Below the pieces are notes generated by a model. That model was not told the origin of the DNA and made no database searches. It saw nothing but the letters and a program-made list of their open reading frames with translations. Of a stretch of 5,881 nucleotides of DNA, positions 5,332 to 5,881 are shown in pieces. This DNA comes from an uncultured Bacillaceae bacterium. GTDB lineage: Bacteria; Bacillota; Bacilli; Bacillales; Amphibacillaceae. Location: NCBI GenBank assembly GCA_945639745.1, contig CALZEK010000098.1, forward strand, positions 1 to 5,881, given 5' to 3'. The position numbers were made by a program, and so were the translations under genes. Position 1 is the stretch's first letter, and every line of letters starts with the position of its first letter.

Positions 5332-5829
5332 ATGAAGATATTAATTATGAGTGATACACATGGTTTAACTAAAGAAATTAACGAAATAAAAAATCGAAAA
5401 AAAACACAACAACCAAAAAAACACAAACAATGTCGACACACACACCAACCCACAGATGCCATACTAAAAAAAAATATTGAAGTTGTTAAAGGAAATTGTG
5501 ATTGTGATTCAAATTATTTAGATGAAAAAATAATTGAATTAACTCCAGGAATCTCTTGTTATGTGACTCATGGACATTTATATGATGTGAAGCGAAGTTT
5601 AGAAAAATTGAGTTATCGAGCTGAAGAGTTGGTCGTGAACTTTTGTTTTTTCGGTCACACGCACATAGCTGGAGTGACAAAAATTAATAATGTTATTTAT
5701 ATCAATCCTGGCAGTATTAAATATCCTAAAGGATCAGATGAAAAAACTTATGCATTATTAGAATTAACTGAACAAACATACCAATTAACATTTTATAATG
5801 ATAAAGGATTAATCGTTGATAAAAATTAA
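5332..5829 (+). CDS. ysnB: YfcE/YsnB-type metallophosphoesterase with a disrupted second metal motif
   Basis: This 165-residue member of the calcineurin-like phosphoesterase family resembles YfcE/YsnB, dinuclear-metal phosphodiesterases of the cytoplasm. Four of the five metal motifs are intact: SDTHG (Asp8, His10), GNCD (Asn55), THGH (His80, His82) and GHTH (His109, His111), plus INPGSI (124-129). The second motif, normally Cys-Gly-Asp-Ser-Glu with the metal-bridging Asp, reads CRHTHQ at 34-39; Cys34 aligns, but Arg35 and His36 replace Gly-Asp. Residues 23-39 are Lys/Gln/His-rich and unlike the family. They are encoded by an almost pure A/C tract (5397-5454), whereas both flanks are ordinary. 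The frame is kept. The enzyme is probably inactive if the sequence is right; a local sequence error is equally plausible. The ribosome site GGGAGGT (5313-5319) is 12 bases from the ATG, rather far. It is the last gene of the operon. Confidence 0.85.
   Translation: MKILIMSDTHGLTKEINEIKNRKKTQQPKKHKQCRHTHQPTDAILKKNIEVVKGNCDCDSNYLDEKIIELTPGISCYVTHGHLYDVKRSLEKLSYRAEELVVNFCFFGHTHIAGVTKINNVIYINPGSIKYPKGSDEKTYALLELTEQTYQLTFYNDKGLIVDKN
5397..5454 (+). other. Anomalous A/C-only tract inside the phosphoesterase gene
   Basis: Of these 58 bases, 54 are A or C. The exceptions are the two T and two G in TGTCG (5431-5435), which encode Cys34 and begin codon 35. Bases 5397-5430 and 5436-5454 contain no G or T at all, including an alternating AC run. 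Because every stop codon needs a T, such sequence cannot interrupt the frame, so the open frame is not evidence of selection here. Codon content (AAA, CAA, CAC, ACA, CCA, CCC) is unlike the T-rich coding sequence on either side. Confidence 0.85.
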
Positions 5830-5836
5830 TTAAAAG

Positions 5837-5870
5837 AAAAACCAGATTGCATTATGCAATCTGGTTTTTT
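5837..5870 (+). terminator. Rho-independent terminator of the murI operon
   Basis: A perfect 15-bp stem (5837-5851 with 5855-5869), a 3-base TTA loop and a run of T residues (5865-5870) follow 7 bases after the ysnB stop. The A-tract on the left arm would let it act on the opposite strand too, if a convergent gene lies beyond the window. Confidence 0.93.
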
Positions 5871-5881
5871 AGATGTCCCAG

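Noticed and set aside
5397..5454. Diversity-generating retroelement variable region or phase-variable repeat in ysnB
   Set aside because: No reverse transcriptase or template repeat is present in the window. The tract is enriched in A and C rather than diversified at adenines, and it is not a regular tandem repeat beyond a short AC run.
5397..5454. Mobile element or CRISPR-like insertion in ysnB
   Set aside because: There are no terminal inverted repeats, target-site duplication or repeat-spacer pattern, and protein length is near normal, so nothing of size was inserted.
5035..5680. Minus-strand open frames at 5035-5226 and 5486-5680
   Set aside because: They are opposite conserved rdgB and ysnB sequence and their products show no family motifs.

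Overview
The window is AT-rich with compact gene spacing, GGAGG-type ribosome sites and catabolite-box-like sequences, which points to a low-GC Gram-positive of the order Bacillales. The block racE(murI)-rph-rdgB(ysnA)-ysnB preceded by a YsmA-type thioesterase recalls the Bacillus subtilis ysmA...racE...rph-ysnA-ysnB region, but without the germination/sporulation genes gerE and gerM. This suggests a non-spore-former; a Staphylococcaceae member such as Macrococcus is my best guess from protein style, not a proven assignment. Every gene seen lies on the + strand.

Layout: (1) Bases 2-685 hold the C-terminal half of an acylating (CoA-dependent) aldehyde dehydrogenase, closest in style to sulfoacetaldehyde dehydrogenases, ending at a strong hairpin terminator (701-729). 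(2) Bases 823-2127 hold a GntP-family permease with a cre-like CcpA site upstream and a 21-bp terminator stem directly at its stop codon. (3) Bases 2260-3076 are a two-gene operon, an SCP2 lipid-binding-domain protein and a hotdog-fold (YsmA-like) thioesterase, behind a clear promoter whose -35 overlaps a second cre-like site. It ends in a terminator whose stem starts inside the thioesterase gene. (4) Bases 3159-5829 are a four-gene operon: glutamate racemase (TTG start), RNase PH, XTP/dITP pyrophosphatase and a YfcE/YsnB phosphoesterase. The first three genes are joined by 4-base ATGA overlaps, and the operon closes with a terminator at 5837-5870.

The first three units look like accessory carbon or lipid metabolism under probable catabolite repression. 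The last unit is housekeeping: D-glutamate for peptidoglycan, tRNA 3' trimming, and nucleotide-pool cleansing.

The strongest anomaly is in the last gene. Bases 5397-5454 are almost pure A/C (54 of 58 bases) and replace the metal-binding Gly-Asp motif region of the phosphoesterase while keeping the frame. This is either a local sequence or assembly error or an inactivating replacement. A second oddity is that RNase PH lacks the first seven residues of the family, including the Arg-x-Asp-Gly-Arg segment, with a stop codon immediately upstream excluding an in-frame extension. I found no convincing new defence, mobile or RNA system.
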